Origin: Stenogyne calaminthoides
Taxonomy: Eukaryota; Streptophyta; Magnoliopsida; Lamiales; Lamiaceae
Assembly (NCBI GenBank): GCA_037126765.1
Contig: JBBCBC010000024.1
Location: 18,139,554 to 18,203,553, forward strand
Length of the DNA stretch: 64,000 nucleotides
Reading direction: 5' to 3'
Shown: positions 20,034-30,883 of the stretch, piece after piece
Position numbering within the stretch: the first letter of the stretch is position 1
Layout: each line of letters begins with the position of its first letter
Notes under the pieces: generated by a model
Told to the model about the DNA's origin: nothing
Database searches by the model: none
The model's input: only the letters and a program-made list of their open reading frames with translations
Translations under genes and position numbers: made by a program

Positions 20034-22703
20034 GCTGGCAAGTTAGATACAGTGGTTTTTGGTAGAGATGAAAATTTTACCAACTGTGTCTGAGTCTGTT
20101 TTTCTTCCTTCTCTTTGTTCTCTTTTTCTTGAGTCTGTTTTTCTATATTCTCTTTTCCTTCAGACTCTTTTCCTTCCCCCTTTTTGGTTGCATCAAAAAG
20201 GTTGGACATCTTGCGGTTCAGAGTTGTTAATTACCGTGAGATCTCCTCTCTAAGTTCCTCGACAACAAGAGGAGTGATCTGGACGGTGGCAGAAGGTGCA
20301 GGTGTGTAGAAGCGTCTGAGAGCAGTTTAGATTTCATGTCTTGCCTTTTTCTGTAGAAGCTAGAAAATGTTTCCAACCCATATCCAAGTGATTGTTGGTT
20401 TTGTCCAAGGATGCCCAGACACTCTCCAAAAGTACCTGTGTCTGATTGAGCATCTTTGTCTGAACAGAGAGTTTGTCAGACTGGAGCTTGAGCTTCGCAG
20501 CAAGAGGGTATACTAGTTGTATTACTTCAGCAAGGATGGCATTGTGCATCCCAATAGTGTGACTTCGTTCCTTGTCAACTAGTTTCGCTTGCTCATCTTC
20601 AAACCGCTTCATCAGATCTACTGTGAGTGCTGCGAATTTGTCTTCAAATGCAGCCTGGATCCCATCCTGAATCTTCTTAGAGTGATGATCTAGGGTATCA
20701 GAGCTCATTTTAGCAGTCTGTTCAGATGTTGAGGCCTTGCCAAATTGGGTCTCATCTGCAGCACCCATTCTTGGTTCATCGGCAGCTCCCTCATGATCTG
20801 TAGGAGGTTGAACGGTTTCCTCCCTGTTATCAGCAATTTCGAACCTTTCGTGAATCAACCATTGGGTATCGTCGTCTGATGCCAATTCAATAGCACTTTC
20901 AATCCCATCATTGTGTAGACATTTCAACTCTAAGTCTACAAAGAAGTCTGATCCCAGAGTTGTCATTAGAATCAAAAGTTTTTCAATGCTCTTCAGTCTG
21001 ATATCCCTCCAGAACACTATCTCTTCTATCTGTTGCTGGATGTCAGGATGTTGATCCAATTCAGGGCATAGATCCAGCAGATACTCTTTGATTTGTTACT
21101 TCATTATTCTTACGATGGGGCTCTCTGGAGCAGGTGAAGCAAGTACTGTTCTGGTGTTGAAGGGATTATGAGAGATGGACACATGTTCGTCGAATCTCTC
21201 AGGTTCTTGAGACTGGATTGGGGATTGGGATGTTTGTTGTTCATGTTCGTTTTCAGCGTGTAGAGGGTGTTCAGTTTCCTGAACGGGTTCATTGATTGGT
21301 GGTGTGGGAGATTTTGTTCTGAGAGGTGAGGGTGAGGGAGAGAAGGTTTTGTGGGGAGAGGGTGGAGGTGATGATTTCTGAGGAGAGGGTGATGGTGATT
21401 TGGAAGTGGGCGTTGGCGATCTTGCTCTCTGGAAGATCTTGGTTAGAGGCAGAGAATCAGATGGTGATTCTTCCTCAGATTGCACCACTTCTGTCCTTCT
21501 GACAGATTTCTCTCCTTCTGCTGCGATCATCTGTTCTTCCCGTACTTCTCTGATAGTTGGCTCAGAGCGGACTGCTATCTCGTCGTCTGATCTTTCTTGC
21601 ATCAGATTTTCTGTTCTGTTGGCTTGCTGGGTAGAACTTGGAGCAGTTTTCAGAGGAGATGAGATTCTCTTCTAACGTTTCCGCTTAGCGTCTGGTTTCT
21701 TGGCCAGATCCTTCCTCTTCATCCTCTTCTCTTGAATGGCCTTTTCCTGCACTTCAGACGATGCAGTTGCCTTATCTTTTCCTTTCTTTTCTCCCTTGGG
21801 TTTGGGCACATAAGAAGTTGGATCCTCATCAGCTTGTCCAGGTAGGGACTCATCTTTGCCCAATATGGCCTTGTGCTTTGCTTGATAAGTCTTCGCTCCA
21901 TTCTCGTTCCATTCATAATTCTGTGACAGCTTATCTGACAGAATGATAGAGATTTTGTGTATGAATGAGCACTTCGAAGATAAGTGCACTTCATTGCTCT
22001 GGGTCAGTTCGAACTTCCCGGAGTCTTTTCTCAGTCTTGCTTTGACCATACCCAACCAATCGATGTCTGAAGCCTTCTTGATTATTGCAGCCATTACACT
22101 TATCTTGTATGAAGTAACCGCATCAAGGCTGTAAGTCGAGCACATGATCACCTTCTGAATGATCTCAAAAAGAAGGCGATACTTTCTTTTCAGATAGGAG
22201 GCTTTGACATTCGCCGTGTTCTCCTTGTTTGCTGGTCTCAATAGCTCGGCTTCAAGAAACTCCATTTCTCCTACAGCAGTCGTGTAGGTCTCTAGATTGA
22301 TGCTTCCTCGAGTTAGTCCGAATATCCTCTGTAGATCGTCATTCGTCACTCGAACTTTCATTCCGCAAACGGAAGAAATCAGGTCAGCATCATTGTCTTC
22401 ATCCCTCTGCAGATTGTAAAGAAACTCCAGGGCTTCATGGGTGTGAACGATGTTCTGATGAGTAGAGCAATATCGTTCCAGTCCACACGCTCTTAAGCAC
22501 TCTAGAATTTCCAGCAATTCAGGATCTGAGGTGATGTTGAAGACGACGTACTTTTCATCAATGATGTCTTTCTTCATCGATGCAAAGTTGCAGTACTTTT
22601 TCCCTTGTCCCGGTCTTGAAACAAGATGTGTCATTTCTGTAAGATATGCAAATTGATGTTTAGTTTGAGTAAGATATTTCAATAAATTCATCCAAACTAG
22701 CAA
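20034..22703 (-). pseudogene. SIRE envelope-position ORF, 5' part
   Basis: The frame starting at 22703 stays in one phase to 20334 (about 790 codons) with two in-frame stops, near 21672 and 21096. A damaged continuation reaches 20034, where the LTR complex interrupts it. In order it has a globular part of about 300 residues with no motif I can name; a Lys-rich tail (KGEKKGKDKATAS); a Ser/Pro-rich stretch (SPTPTSKSPSPSPQKSS); a helical region rich in Ala, Leu and Gln that looks coiled-coil; and a Lys/Glu/Gln run (KEGEGKESEGKENIEKQ-like). Position after pol matches SIRE envelope-like ORFs, but no clear signal peptide or membrane segment is visible. Function unknown. Confidence 0.65.
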
Positions 22704-23659
22704 AATTCAGCATCAATTTAGCAAATAAGCGTTTAGATTGAATAAATTACAGAAATACAACTTGAAAACCTAGGTACCATAGAGAAATCTAGATCATGTA
22801 ATTAATTTAAAACAAGAAATTACCAGTAATTGATTCGAAAGATTTTGAAATCGGAAGTGTAGAATCAAATGATTTCGAAGGTAATTCTTAGAGAATTTTA
22901 AACGAAATATGATCTTTTCAGAATTTTGAGAAGACGAAGTAGTGGAAAGCGGTTTTCTGAGAAAAATTTGGATTTTGTAGAATACGAGGGAAAACCCTTT
23001 TGCACAACTTTCCAAAGTACTCAAGTATCCGTGTTTTGAAATCGATGGCTGAGATTAGTCGGCCAAAAAGTATTTTGATCGCACGGTTGAGAAAAATAGT
23101 CTTCTCATTTTCAGGTCCGCATTAAAAGTTTTGCAGAGCATGCGTCATGAATAGTGTAAAATAAATCAATAAAAATAAATAACGCATATAAAGATATTCA
23201 GAAAGAGATAAATAAGGGAGCGTATCTGACTGATTGATATTGTAATCAATCAGTTACCACAGTGATCTGATCTGGTACTTTGTTGACTTATCTGATGTTT
23301 GCCTCATGCATTTCCCAACAATATCTCGCTTATCTGATCAGATTCTTTGCTTGAAATGCTTCGTCATTTATCTGATCCTCTTTTCTGAAAAACTTCATCC
23401 TTCAGTTTTCTTCTATAATCTCGCATTAACTGAAGTCAACTCCCGCCAAAACTTTTACTTCGGGGAGTCCAAAAGTCGCTTCGATTCCCAAATCGGCGCG
23501 ATTTGACATTCCTTAATAATGGCATAGATACGCTGTGATTTAATCACACCGTTAACTCATCCAACCATTAGCCGCGTGTTCCTAACGCGTTGTCGATGCA
23601 AATTTCTCTTAAGATTTTCTAAGACGATAAAATTTGCATTTATACCCCTAACTTCCTTC

Positions 23660-23667
23660 TATAAATA
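23660..23667 (+). promoter_or_regulatory. TATA box of a possible antisense unit
   Basis: TATAAATA lies about 75 bp upstream of an ATG at 23741 and is followed by an A/C-rich leader (CGAACAACACAATCATAAACC). This is a typical plant core promoter layout, opposite in direction to the SIRE genes. Confidence 0.4.
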
Positions 23668-23740
23668 GCCTGGGGTGTTAGGCGAACAACACAATCATAA
23701 ACCATTTCATCTTCTTTAGCATATCCTTCATGCTTTTCCG

Positions 23741-24290
23741 ATGAGTTCCTTATCTCCGGTGAAACTTCCTGTGGGAACCTTTAGCCCTTTTCTAATGAAA
23801 TTAGCTTCTCAGATCAACCTTGTGTGTTCTTCACACTGCTTTCGTCGTCATCTAAGATTTCACATACGATCAATGCTAAGCTTCTTTACCACCATGGAGG
23901 CGGATCTGCTAAGGCAAATGAGAAGGCACTTCTCCTAACCGTATGCACCTTGTGCGCCTATCGAGATGACGGTATTAGCATCAACAGACTTAGTCTGAAA
24001 CAAAACATGAGTTTGGTATATGGTCTGCATCAGTCAACAGCTGATCTCCATATATCAAGCTCAATTTTTGCATGCGACACAAGTGTCTGTTTGGTCCTTG
24101 TGACCAAACCTTTGGCACTGTGCCCCATTTAACAGCTGGAAGTCCTGTTGATTTTACGTCTGAGGGCTTCCGGCTTGGACATCCTTCAAAGCCTCTCTTG
24201 CTCCTCCTTCCGAAGCTTTGAGATTGGCTCAGGATTCTCGACGCCTCTCTGACGCCTCTTCTAGGACCGAGGGAAAATGAGAGCGTCATA
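23741..24290 (+). pseudogene. possible antisense ORF inside the SIRE element
   Basis: From ATG 23741 one frame runs to 23938 (MSSLSPVKLPVGTFSPF...). A second frame, 23824-24132, continues with YHHGGGSAKANEKALLL and YGLHQSTADLHISSS. A third frame near 24110-24230 reads CDQTFGTVPHLTAGSPVDF and EGFRLGHPSKPLLLLLP. The switching of plausible coding between frames suggests a formerly continuous antisense ORF with frameshifts. I recognise no family. Additional antisense ORFs are known in some plant LTR retrotransposons, but whether this one belongs to that class is inference. Confidence 0.35.
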
Positions 24291-24756
24291 CCTTGAACTC
24301 TCTCTCGCGTTCCCTGCCTAGGGTTGTCTTAGGGCTGATGGTTTATGTATCGACCTCCGGGTCTTCTTGTACTTGTAATACCACTTGAAGATAGATGTAG
24401 AATTTGTAGCTTGTGATATCACTTGTAACTTGTAAAACTGACCTCCGGGTCTTTATCAATGAAAAACTCTGTTTATTCCATTGCTTTGTTGTTTTCTTCT
24501 GACTTATGCGATCTGTAGCTTTAAACTTGACTTGTTTGTTAACTGTAGCTTTAATCGACTTATAAAGTAATATTTCCAATCTGATCAGTTCCCCCTTAAT
24601 CTGATATATCTTGAACTGATATGCCCTTTGTCTGAACTTCAGATCGGCTACCTTTCTGACTTTCTGATCTGCTCCTATCTGAACTTCAGATTGGCTCCTC
24701 GTCTGTCGTCCCGATCGGTTGAGATTCCTAACTCAACCGATTCCACTTATCCTTTG

Positions 24757-26400
24757 TTAGTCTTTTAACCAACCAATCGAGATCAATCCTTCACCATATC
24801 CGTGCATTTTCTCCAAGATCCGAGAAGCCCCTAGCTCGTTGCATAACTCTCTGAATCTGATCTCAGCTAGTGGCTTGGTTAAGATATCAGCTTTCTGCTT
24901 GTCAGTATGGATCTTTTCCATCCTGATATTCTTCTTTTCAACATGATCTCTGATAAAATGGTGTCTGACATCCACATGCTTGCATCTTGTATGTAGAACA
25001 GGATTCTGAGTGATTGCAATAACACTATTATCGCCACCGAGAATATAGGTACGTTCTTAGCTACGATGTTGTAATCCTCACCGCCGACTTAGCGGAGCGA
25101 TTTAGGAACAACGAACTTCTGCAGACCATATATTACCTTGATTAGTAGATGTCGCAACTGATGTCTACTTCTTTGAAAACCAAGAGATCAGTTTATTTCC
25201 CAGAAACTGACATGAACCTGAGGTTGACTTCCTGTCGATTCTGTAACCTCCGTAGTCTGAATCAGAATACCCACTAAGCTCTAGATTGTCATCTGATGGG
25301 TAAAATAAACCAAGGTTTACAGTCCCCTTCAGATATTTGAGAATCCGCTTAGCTGCTTCTAGGTGGCTTTGCATTGGATTTGCTTGAAATCTGGCACATA
25401 CACCTACTGCAAAAGTAATGTCTGGTCTGCTGGCAGTCAGGTATAGTAGAGATCCAATTAGAGCTCTATACTCCTTCTGATTCGTTTTCTGACCATCTTC
25501 GTCTGGATCCATCTTGAATCCGGTCATCATTGGAATTCTGGCTTCCTTGCAGTGTTGAACTCCGAACTTTGCCAGTAGATTCCTTGTGTATTACTTTGGC
25601 GAGATGAATATTCATACGTACTCTGCTTGACTTGTAATCCCAGAAAGTAATTCATCTGACCCATCATGGACATCTCGAATTTCCCTTGCATCAACTTGTT
25701 GAACTTCTCACATAGCTTCTTGTTGGGAGATCCGAAGATGATGTCGTCCACGTAGATCTGAACCATCAGAATATCTTCTCCATCTTCTATTCTGAATAAG
25801 GTTCTGTCCACTGTTCCTTTAGTGAACCCGCTATCTGTCAAGAACTGAGAGAGTGTATCATACCAAGCTCGAGGAGCTTATTTCAAGACGTAAAGAGCTT
25901 TCCTTAAACGGTACACTTGGTTGCCTTTTTCAAAGCCTGGAGGTTGTTCGACATAAACTTCCTCTGCTAGTACCCCGTTTAAGAATGCACTTTTTACATC
26001 CATCTGATACACAGTGAACCCTCTATGGGAAGCATATGCCAGAAAATGACGAATAATGGCTTCTAAAGGCGGCGATCCGGTGCAAAGGTCTCATCATAAT
26101 CAATTCCTTCTGATTGTGAATACCCCTTAGCAACAAGTCTTGCCTTATTCCTGGTTATGACATTTTTCTCATCTCTCTTGTTCTTGAATACTCACTTTGT
26201 GCCAATTACGTCTTGATGAGTTGGTCTGTCCACCAATTCCCAAACTTGATTTCTCTCAAACTGTTCCAGCTCCTCCTGCATGGCTAGAATCCAGCTTGCG
26301 TCTTGTAGAGCTTCCTCTCTCAGAGTTGGTTTCTTCATAGACAGATAACAACAGTATATGGCACTTTCACCAATCTGATGTCTAGTTTTGACCCTATCAG
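24757..26400 (-). pseudogene. pol: SIRE reverse transcriptase and RNase H
   Basis: On the minus strand the RT begins near 26300 with EEL.QFERNQVWELV and KARLVAKGYSQ.EGIDYDETFAP. The catalytic IYVDDIIFGS lies near 25770 and MNYFLGLQV near 25660. Then come YRALIGSLLYLTASRPDI and the RNase H stretch SDSDYGGYRIDRKSTSG (about 25230). The domain ends with HTDKQKADILTKPL (about 24880) and a stop at 24757. Several frameshifts (around 25850-26100 and 24980-25165) break it. It is copia-type, since RT follows integrase. Confidence 0.85.
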
Positions 26401-26605
26401 ATGGGTCTCCGATAATCAGATCAGTTGGATGACTGGTAATCCAGTCCTTACATTCGATGTAAAGTCGTCTGTTTGGAGAACATCATCCATATCTGATAGT
26501 TCATTACTAGTGATTGGGAGTGGTGCGGAATTATGATCCACTTGATAAGAACATGTCTCAGCTGATGTTGGACTCATCATGTGCTGAAGTCTGTTCATAG
26601 GAACT

Positions 26606-27850
26606 TCAGAAGTTCCCCGAACCGAGATGGTTCGATTGATCTTTATCCAAAATTGTAACAACTACTTCAATAACAGTTGTGCGTACCTTTGAGTCTGATT
26701 GACCTGTTGAATCAGTAAGATCAAGTTCTGGGATGTGCACTGTTACGTGTTCAGGTTCTTTATCCTTGATGCTTAGCTGATTCATTTTCTGCGTGTCAGG
26801 TAACGGTTGATCTGGTACGGCTTGTTCTGAGGCAGCTTTCTCTTGTTTAGAGGATGTCTCATCAAAGACCACATGGGGTCTTTCTTCCACAACTAGAGTT
26901 CGTTTATTGTAAACTCTGAAAGCCTTGCTGGATGAGGAATATCCTAAGAATATGCCCTCATCTGACTTGGCCTCAAAAGTCTTCAACTGACTTTTCTCAT
27001 TGTTGTGAATGAAACACTTGCACCCAAAAACATGGAAGTATGAAACACGAGGTTTTCTGTCTTTCCATAGTTCATAAGGTGTTTTGAAGTGAGTCTTAGT
27101 CAGAGAACATATGTTCTGAGTATGGCATGCTGTGTTTATTGCTTCTGCCCAAAAACGGCTTGGTGTGGCATGTTCAGCTAACATAGTGCGAGCAGCTTCC
27201 TTGAGAGTTCTGTTTCTCCGTTCTGCTACTCCATTTTGTTATGGGCGTTCTTGCGGTGACGTTTCATCTTTGTATACCAAACTTCGGTCTGTAAAAAGAA
27301 TAAAGGAATTCAGGAACTCTGTACCTTTATCTGATCTGATCTTTACTATGCTGACACCCTTCTCATTTTGTAGCTTTTTGAGCAGTTCGGGTATCTTAGT
27401 CGTTGTCTCGTTCTTCTTGTATAAGAATACAACCCAAGTAAACTTGGAATAATCATCCACGATTACAAGAGTATATTTATGGTCCATTTGAGATCGACCG
27501 GGTAATCGGTCCGAATAGATCCATATGGAGCGATTCTTGCAATACTCTGATGATCTTTGGTCGGTATTCCCTTAAATGAGGCTTTAACTTATTTTCCCTT
27601 CTGACATGCGGCACATGTCTGATCTTTGGAGAATATCTCATTCGAAAGTCCCTCAACCAAAGACATCCTAGCGATCTTGTTAAGAGTCTTGAAGTTCAGA
27701 TGACTCAATCTTTTGTGCCAGAGCCAACTGCTACTTTTAGAACTCTTAACAATTAAGCATGTATTCTTCGGGCAACTGTTCCAATCTGCTGTGTAGATTG
27801 TGCCTTTCCTTGAACCGATTAGCAAGATTTGTTGAGTGGCTCAATTCATA
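26606..27850 (-). pseudogene. pol: SIRE integrase
   Basis: The pre-integrase zinc domain is seen as WHKRLSHLNFKTLNK and CAACQKGK (27589-27825). The core has VDDYSKFTWVVFL (first Asp) and IRSDKGTEFLN (second Asp) at 27239-27487. After an in-frame stop near 27240 come NGVAERRNRTL (catalytic Glu) and ARTMLAEHATPSRFWAEA. The C-terminal GKDR copia motif is present as YELWKDRKPRVSYFHVFGC (about 27050), then GIFLGYSSSSKAFRVYN. Inactive because of stops and frameshifts. Confidence 0.85.
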
Positions 27851-27872
27851 TCGTACACTTGTCGCCGAGAAC

Positions 27873-28130
27873 TCAACGCTGAATCTGTTGTCGCAGAAAT
27901 TGTGATCTTGATAGTAGATTGTGCTTCAATCCTTCGACATACGAGACTCCAGTTACTTGTACATCATCATTCTCTAAGGTTCTGAATCCCTTGGTAAAAC
28001 CAAAGTTATCATCACCGAAGAGTACACGTGGGCCTTCTTGTTCTTTGTAAGATCTAAGGAGATGTTTGCTTCCAGTCATGTGCCTTGAGCATCCACTATC
28101 GATGTACTAGATAGTTGCTTGTGCACCTCC
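27873..28130 (-). pseudogene. pol: SIRE aspartic protease
   Basis: Minus-strand reading at about 28105 gives IDSGCSRHMTGSKHLL, the copia protease active-site motif D-S-G. It is followed by VLFGDDNFG and VEGLKHNLLSRSQFL, the usual end of this domain. It lies upstream of integrase in phase order gag-PR-INT-RT. A stop codon precedes the motif. Confidence 0.75.
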
Positions 28131-30739
28131 TTTTGTTGGCCATCCCCACGCGAACTCAGTAATCAAATCGGGCTTTAGGTACCCCTTTGGAATTGGGTCC
28201 TGGGGGGTTAGTGGTGGATTTAGTGATCCACACAAACAGAGAACTTCTATGAAAATCTGAAAGATTAGAAGGTCTGATTTGTCTCCCATACATATCAACA
28301 TAATCATACGTCTCTTTATATGCTTTCTGATTAGTATGATTATTAGTGTGAGCCTTGGATGACTTAGAAGACTTGGGATTTTTCTTTATATTTTGTCTTC
28401 TTTTAATCCATTGGGCTCAAAAAAGTCTTGATAACCTAGATCTCTGATTATAAGGGTAGGTACGACTGCTACCATCAAAAGATTCATATCTTTTTGGCAT
28501 AGGTGGTCTTTGCAGTTTACCTATAGCTTGCTTATTAGGCAGCTGACCTTGATTGGGTCTCAGATTAGATTTCCTTCTTATGGGTTGTCTCTTCTGATAC
28601 CTAATCTATTTGATCGAGTTGAGGTCTCTTCGGAAGAACCGGGTTCTTCTGTTGATTCCTCTCGCGATGCTTTATCGATTAGGGTCCATTTTACGTTCCC
28701 CTTTCTAATTAGGCACCGCCTTACTTGCTTTCAGCCAGTCTTTTTCCCTTATTAGATACAAGTTTAGCTTTTAGTGTATCTTTGTCAGAGACTCGTTTGA
28801 TTACACCCTTCTGAAGTGAATCAAACAGGGCTTTTGAGGATGTAGAAGGGTTCTCATACCCAATTCCCTTCTTGTTAGTCGGAGTTCGAAAATAGGTGTT
28901 CATTTCTTGAACGGTTTTTAGATGACTTCGTGAAAAACCTCTATTTTCTTCCGCAGACTATCCTCGATGAGATTTAAAACTCTCATGTAGTTGGAATAGC
29001 TCATCAAATTTAGCTTGAAGGATTTTGAAATCATCAGCTTGTTGTTTGTTGATTGCTAGCTGATCTTTGATCTGTTTTCTCTGATCGGTGATTTAACCTT
29101 GAGCGTTAAGTTCCTCGATTACCTTCCGAGCAGTTTTATTTTCGATTCAAGAGCTTTTCTTGAGCATTCTCTTTAACGAGCCGATTATTTACGATCCTTA
29201 GCTTGTCATTTTTAACTTCCACTATTGTATAAGTGTCTCTTTGCTTCGAGAGATCATCAAGCAATTGCTTTCGAGTAGAGCCGCAAGTCAATCTCTCGGC
29301 GGTGTGCTAATAATAGCAGTGTGGAAATTGAAAAAAAGCGAAGGTTTGAGGTTACCTCGAGATTGGTCCTCCTTGGCATCAAAGCGGACTTCATCGTCAT
29401 CCTCAAGAGTATATCGATCTTCATGCTCGTGGAAGTCAACAACCTTTGCTTATCGATAGAAGTCTTCTCGGATGAGTAGCGAGTCCTCGGAAACGATAGA
29501 ATCATCAATTCCGGATGTGTATCGACTACCGAGGCTTTCCTATCTCTCGGCGTTGCTCTCTTTTTGTTCCGTTTCTCTTCTCTTTCTCTGGAGTCGAGTT
29601 AGGGCGATCGGTGCTATAGTGACTGGTTTTCTCGCGATTGAAGCATGATCCTCGATCTCTGAAACTTCCTCTGCCAGTGAGTCACTCCATCTGTAGGATC
29701 TGTCGGTGACTTTCCTTTACGATAATGTCGAGAACTTCTTCTGTCGAATCTGTTATCTCTTCTTTCATCCGTCGGATCATCTCTTTTCTTTTCTTCTCTA
29801 TGATCTCTTGATCATCGATCTGGTTCTTTCTCGTGATCATTAGTTGGCCTCTGTTTCTTTGATAGTCATTTGTAGAATCTCCAATACTTACCAAGGTTGA
29901 GTATTTGTTCTTTCAAGTTTCTTGGTAAGCGGAAGCGATCTGTTACCTTGACTTATGATGTTTCAAACGAGTTCGATGGCCTTCGATCTGCTTTCTTTGG
30001 TTGCTTTAAACACAACCCCATTTAGGCGTTGAGGCTTCGGCCCAAAAGGCCTGTCTTCATCTGCTTGTCCTCTTTCGATTAAGTCAAACTCGTGAGCTTT
30101 AAGGCTTAAGAACAAGCTACTCGGCTTCATCTTTTGAAATGTCTTGGCAATCCTTGATTCTGTGACTTTCATGTCCCATTCTTAGTGAGAGATCTTAAGA
30201 TCTTGTAGTTGATATCTTTGTCTGACATCTCTCTACCAAGTTCTCGTAGCTTATTAACTGACATGGTGATCCTCCCAATGAGCTCGTTGATGGTCTCATT
30301 GGGCAACATCTTTAACTTTTCGAACTTCACTAGTTCAAATTTTGTAGGCTACCTTTGATCTGATCATTTCCTTCGCATATCTCAGCAAGAGTATCCCACA
30401 TTGCTTTTGCGGTTTTTTGTTACTTTTTATCTTCTCTTTGGTGACTTTATCCATTGTCTTCATGATTATATGCCTGGCGATTGTATCTAGAGTAAACAAC
30501 TTTCTTTCCTCTGCATCTATCAGGGCTGGGCTTTTTCGCACAAGACTTCCCGTGGCAAAGTCTGGATCTCCTCCTTTCTTTGGGTTGTCGTGGTATATGA
30601 TGATGGGTCCTCGTTCGATGACTTCCATCATTCTACCGCTTATCGATCCTAGATGGTTGCACATATATATATCCCAATCTGCATACTCATCAATTGAAAA
30701 TTTTGGCAAATCATGATACATACCAGAGGTATTATCCAT
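28131..30739 (-). pseudogene. gag: SIRE Gag, heavily frameshifted
   Basis: The start at 30739 opens MDNTSGMYHDLPKFS, then YADWDIYMCNHL, as in SIRE-type Gag (F....Y.DW...M..HL). After a shift at about 30335 the line continues LKMLPNETINELIGRI, VNKLRELGREMSDKDIN, then SRIAKTF..MKPSSLFLSLKAHE and a RGQADEDRPFG stretch (29963-30172). The 28131-29900 part is decayed, with many basic and Ser-rich frames; no intact CCHC knuckle was found. This length (about 2.6 kb) suits the long Gag of SIRE elements. Confidence 0.65.
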
Positions 30740-30863
30740 CCGAAAGTGATTTTGAAAAAAGCGAATGAGTTTTAAAAACGGTTTTTCAAGATCGGTTCAA
30801 ATGACCACAAAGATTCTTCCTCAAGAATCGATGATACTCAAAAGCCAATTGGTCTCAGTAGAA

Positions 30864-30881
30864 CCACCGCTCTCGATACCA
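30864..30881 (-). promoter_or_regulatory. primer binding site of the SIRE element
   Basis: The minus strand reads TGGTATCGAGAGCGGTGG two bases after the 5' LTR end, close to the canonical TGGTATCAGAGC initiator-Met tRNA site. Confidence 0.75.
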
Positions 30882-30883
30882 CT

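Larger units (their letters stand above)
22704..24756. other. spacer between SIRE pol and envelope-position ORF
   Basis: About 2 kb with no sense-strand (minus) coding signal. The plus strand has a TATA box and damaged ORFs (listed separately). The part at 24340-24480 repeats the phrase GACCTCCGGGTCTT twice around a T-rich stretch. The rest is T- and CT-rich sequence with several TCTGATC-type words typical of this element's non-coding DNA. Confidence 0.6.
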
